Assembly: GCA_003131925.1 (NCBI GenBank)
Contig: PKWC01000143.1
Location: 1 to 13,891, forward strand
Reading direction: 5' to 3'
DNA: 13,891 nucleotides
Origin: Alphaproteobacteria bacterium
GTDB lineage: Bacteria > Pseudomonadota > Alphaproteobacteria > Micropepsales > Micropepsaceae
The notes beneath the pieces were generated by a model. It was not told where the DNA came from. It made no database searches and saw only the letters and a list, made by a program, of their open reading frames with translations. The position numbers and the translations under genes are program-made. Positions 12,974-13,891 of the stretch are shown in pieces; position 1 is the stretch's first letter; each line of letters starts with the position of its first letter.

Positions 12974-13672
12974 ATGAGGAAAGTGTATGCGAGCGCCGGG
13001 GCCGCTCTCGACGGCCTTCTCTTCGACGGGATGACGGTCATGTCGGGCGGTTTCGGGCTGTGCGGCATTCCCGAGAACCTGATCCTGGCGCTGCGCGATT
13101 CCGGCGTCACCGGGCTGACGGTCATTTCCAACAATGCCGGGGTGGACGATTTTGGCCTCGGGCTTCTGCTGGCGACGCGGCAAATCCGGAAGATGGTGAG
13201 TTCCTATGTCGGTGAAAACGAAACGTTCGAGCGGCAATACCTTGCCGGCGAACTCGAGCTCGAATTCAACCCGCAAGGTACGCTGGCCGAACGCATTCGC
13301 GCCGGGGGCGCGGGCATTCCCGGTTTCTATACCAGGACCGGCGTTGGAACGCTGATCGCCGAAGGCAAGGAGCACAAGGAATTCGAGGGCGAAACCTATG
13401 TTCTCGAGCGCGGGCTCTCGGCCGACCTTGCGATGGTCAAGGCATGGAAAGGCGATGACGCCGGAAACCTCGTCTATCGCAAGACCGCGCGGAACTTCAA
13501 TCCGATGATGGCGACGGCGGGCAACGCCACCGTAGCCGAAGTCGAAGAGCTGGTGCCCGTGGGCGCGCTCGATCCGGACTACATCCACACGCCGGGAATT
13601 TTCGTCCAGCGGATGATCGTGGGCGCGCGCTACGAGAAGCGCATCGAGAAACGCACTCTTCGGGGAGGATGA
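12974..13672 (+). CDS. scoA: 3-oxoacid CoA-transferase subunit A
   Basis: The protein has 232 residues, typical of the alpha subunit. It has the glycine-rich CoA-binding segment GGFGLCGIPENLI (25-37) and then GAGIPGFYTRTGVGT. Further on come VYRKTARNFNPMMATAG and VEELVPVGALDPDYIHTPGIFV, the pattern of succinyl-CoA:3-ketoacid CoA-transferase (ScoA/OXCT). With subunit B it moves CoA from succinyl-CoA to acetoacetate, feeding ketone bodies or polyhydroxybutyrate breakdown into acetyl-CoA. A 3-oxoadipate transferase (PcaI) is the chief alternative, but the sequence fits the acetoacetate branch better. The start has AAGGGG 8 nt upstream. Its stop overlaps an ATG (ATGA) at the head of subunit B, so the two genes form an operon. 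Confidence 0.93.
   Translation: MRKVYASAGAALDGLLFDGMTVMSGGFGLCGIPENLILALRDSGVTGLTVISNNAGVDDFGLGLLLATRQIRKMVSSYVGENETFERQYLAGELELEFNPQGTLAERIRAGGAGIPGFYTRTGVGTLIAEGKEHKEFEGETYVLERGLSADLAMVKAWKGDDAGNLVYRKTARNFNPMMATAGNATVAEVEELVPVGALDPDYIHTPGIFVQRMIVGARYEKRIEKRTLRGG
13662..13668 (+). promoter_or_regulatory. Ribosome-binding site that decides the subunit B start
   Basis: GGGGAGG at 13662-13668 abuts the ATG at 13669 (no spacing) but lies 9 bases before the in-frame ATG at 13678. The protein starting at 13678 (MGWSRDEMAKRAA) also matches the usual start of the family, so 13678 is preferred. Confidence 0.65.
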
Positions 13673-13677
13673 CCGAA

Positions 13678-13891
13678 ATGGGATGGAGCCGCGACGAAAT
13701 GGCCAAACGCGCCGCGCAGGAATTGCGCGACGGCTTTTACGTCAATCTCGGCATCGGCATTCCGACGCTGGTGGCCAATTTCATTCCCGAGGGGATGAAC
13801 GTGCAATTGCAGAGCGAGAACGGCATGCTCGGCATGGGGCCGTTCCCCTATGAGGGCGACGAGGACCCCGACCTGATCAACGCGGGCAAGG
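13678..13891 (+). CDS. scoB: 3-oxoacid CoA-transferase subunit B, 5' part
   Basis: Only the first 71 codons are in the window; the frame runs off the right edge. They read MGWSRDEMAKRAA, then DGFYVNLGIGIPTLVANFIP (18-37) and QSENGMLGMGPFPYEG, continuing to DPDLINAGK. Glu47 of SENG is the catalytic residue that forms the glutamyl-CoA thioester in this family, and it is present. The beta subunit is normally about 210-220 residues, so about two thirds lies outside. It works with subunit A directly upstream. The alternative start at 13669 would overlap the subunit A stop as ATGA and add three residues. Confidence 0.93.
   Translation, partial: MGWSRDEMAKRAAQELRDGFYVNLGIGIPTLVANFIPEGMNVQLQSENGMLGMGPFPYEGDEDPDLINAGK

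Overview
The window looks like a high-GC alphaproteobacterial chromosome segment, most like Hyphomicrobiales (Rhizobiales) or a neighbouring order. The grounds are a PAS_5-type PAS protein, tandem PilZ domains, the style of the SDR, SucC and CoA-transferase proteins, and a CTTCGACAAGCTC-type inverted repeat of a kind common in that class. No species can be named. No tRNA, rRNA, CRISPR array, prophage or intact transposase was seen.

Left part (1-4487), mostly housekeeping and signalling. It holds the 3' end of a YjbQ-family gene; a convergent 3-hydroxyacyl-CoA dehydrogenase-like SDR; a tandem PilZ (c-di-GMP) protein; a degraded C-terminal scrap of a GMC oxidoreductase; a small secreted protein of unknown function; a PAS_5 protein; and a rhomboid protease. 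Several intergenic hairpins lie between them.

Middle part (4488-8942), an accessory and decaying region. A complete sucC lacks sucD and is followed, 1 bp after its stop, by a truncated AraC-type HTH piece and a truncated GNAT piece. These two match, in the same order, a better-preserved AraC-type HTH gene and GNAT gene at 7952-8942. Between the two copies lie a mazEF toxin-antitoxin operon with a perfect inverted repeat over its promoter, a nested-palindrome intergenic element, and a secreted PQQ-type beta-propeller pseudogene collapsed to one blade with a stop codon and a frameshift.

Right part (8903-13891). An MFS exporter overlaps the GNAT gene and ends inside a REP-like inverted repeat. 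Next come a periplasmic PEBP (YbhB-type) protein, a hybrid histidine kinase-like gene, a PAP2-like membrane protein and the start of a 3-oxoacid CoA-transferase operon (subunits A and B). The kinase-like gene has Arg at both expected phospho-His sites, no ATPase domain, an intact receiver core and a 1-nt frameshift.

No complete new multi-gene system is evident. The points most worth a second look are the degenerate phosphorelay protein, the broken duplicate of the AraC-GNAT module that brackets mazEF, the sucC breakpoint and the mazEF operator.
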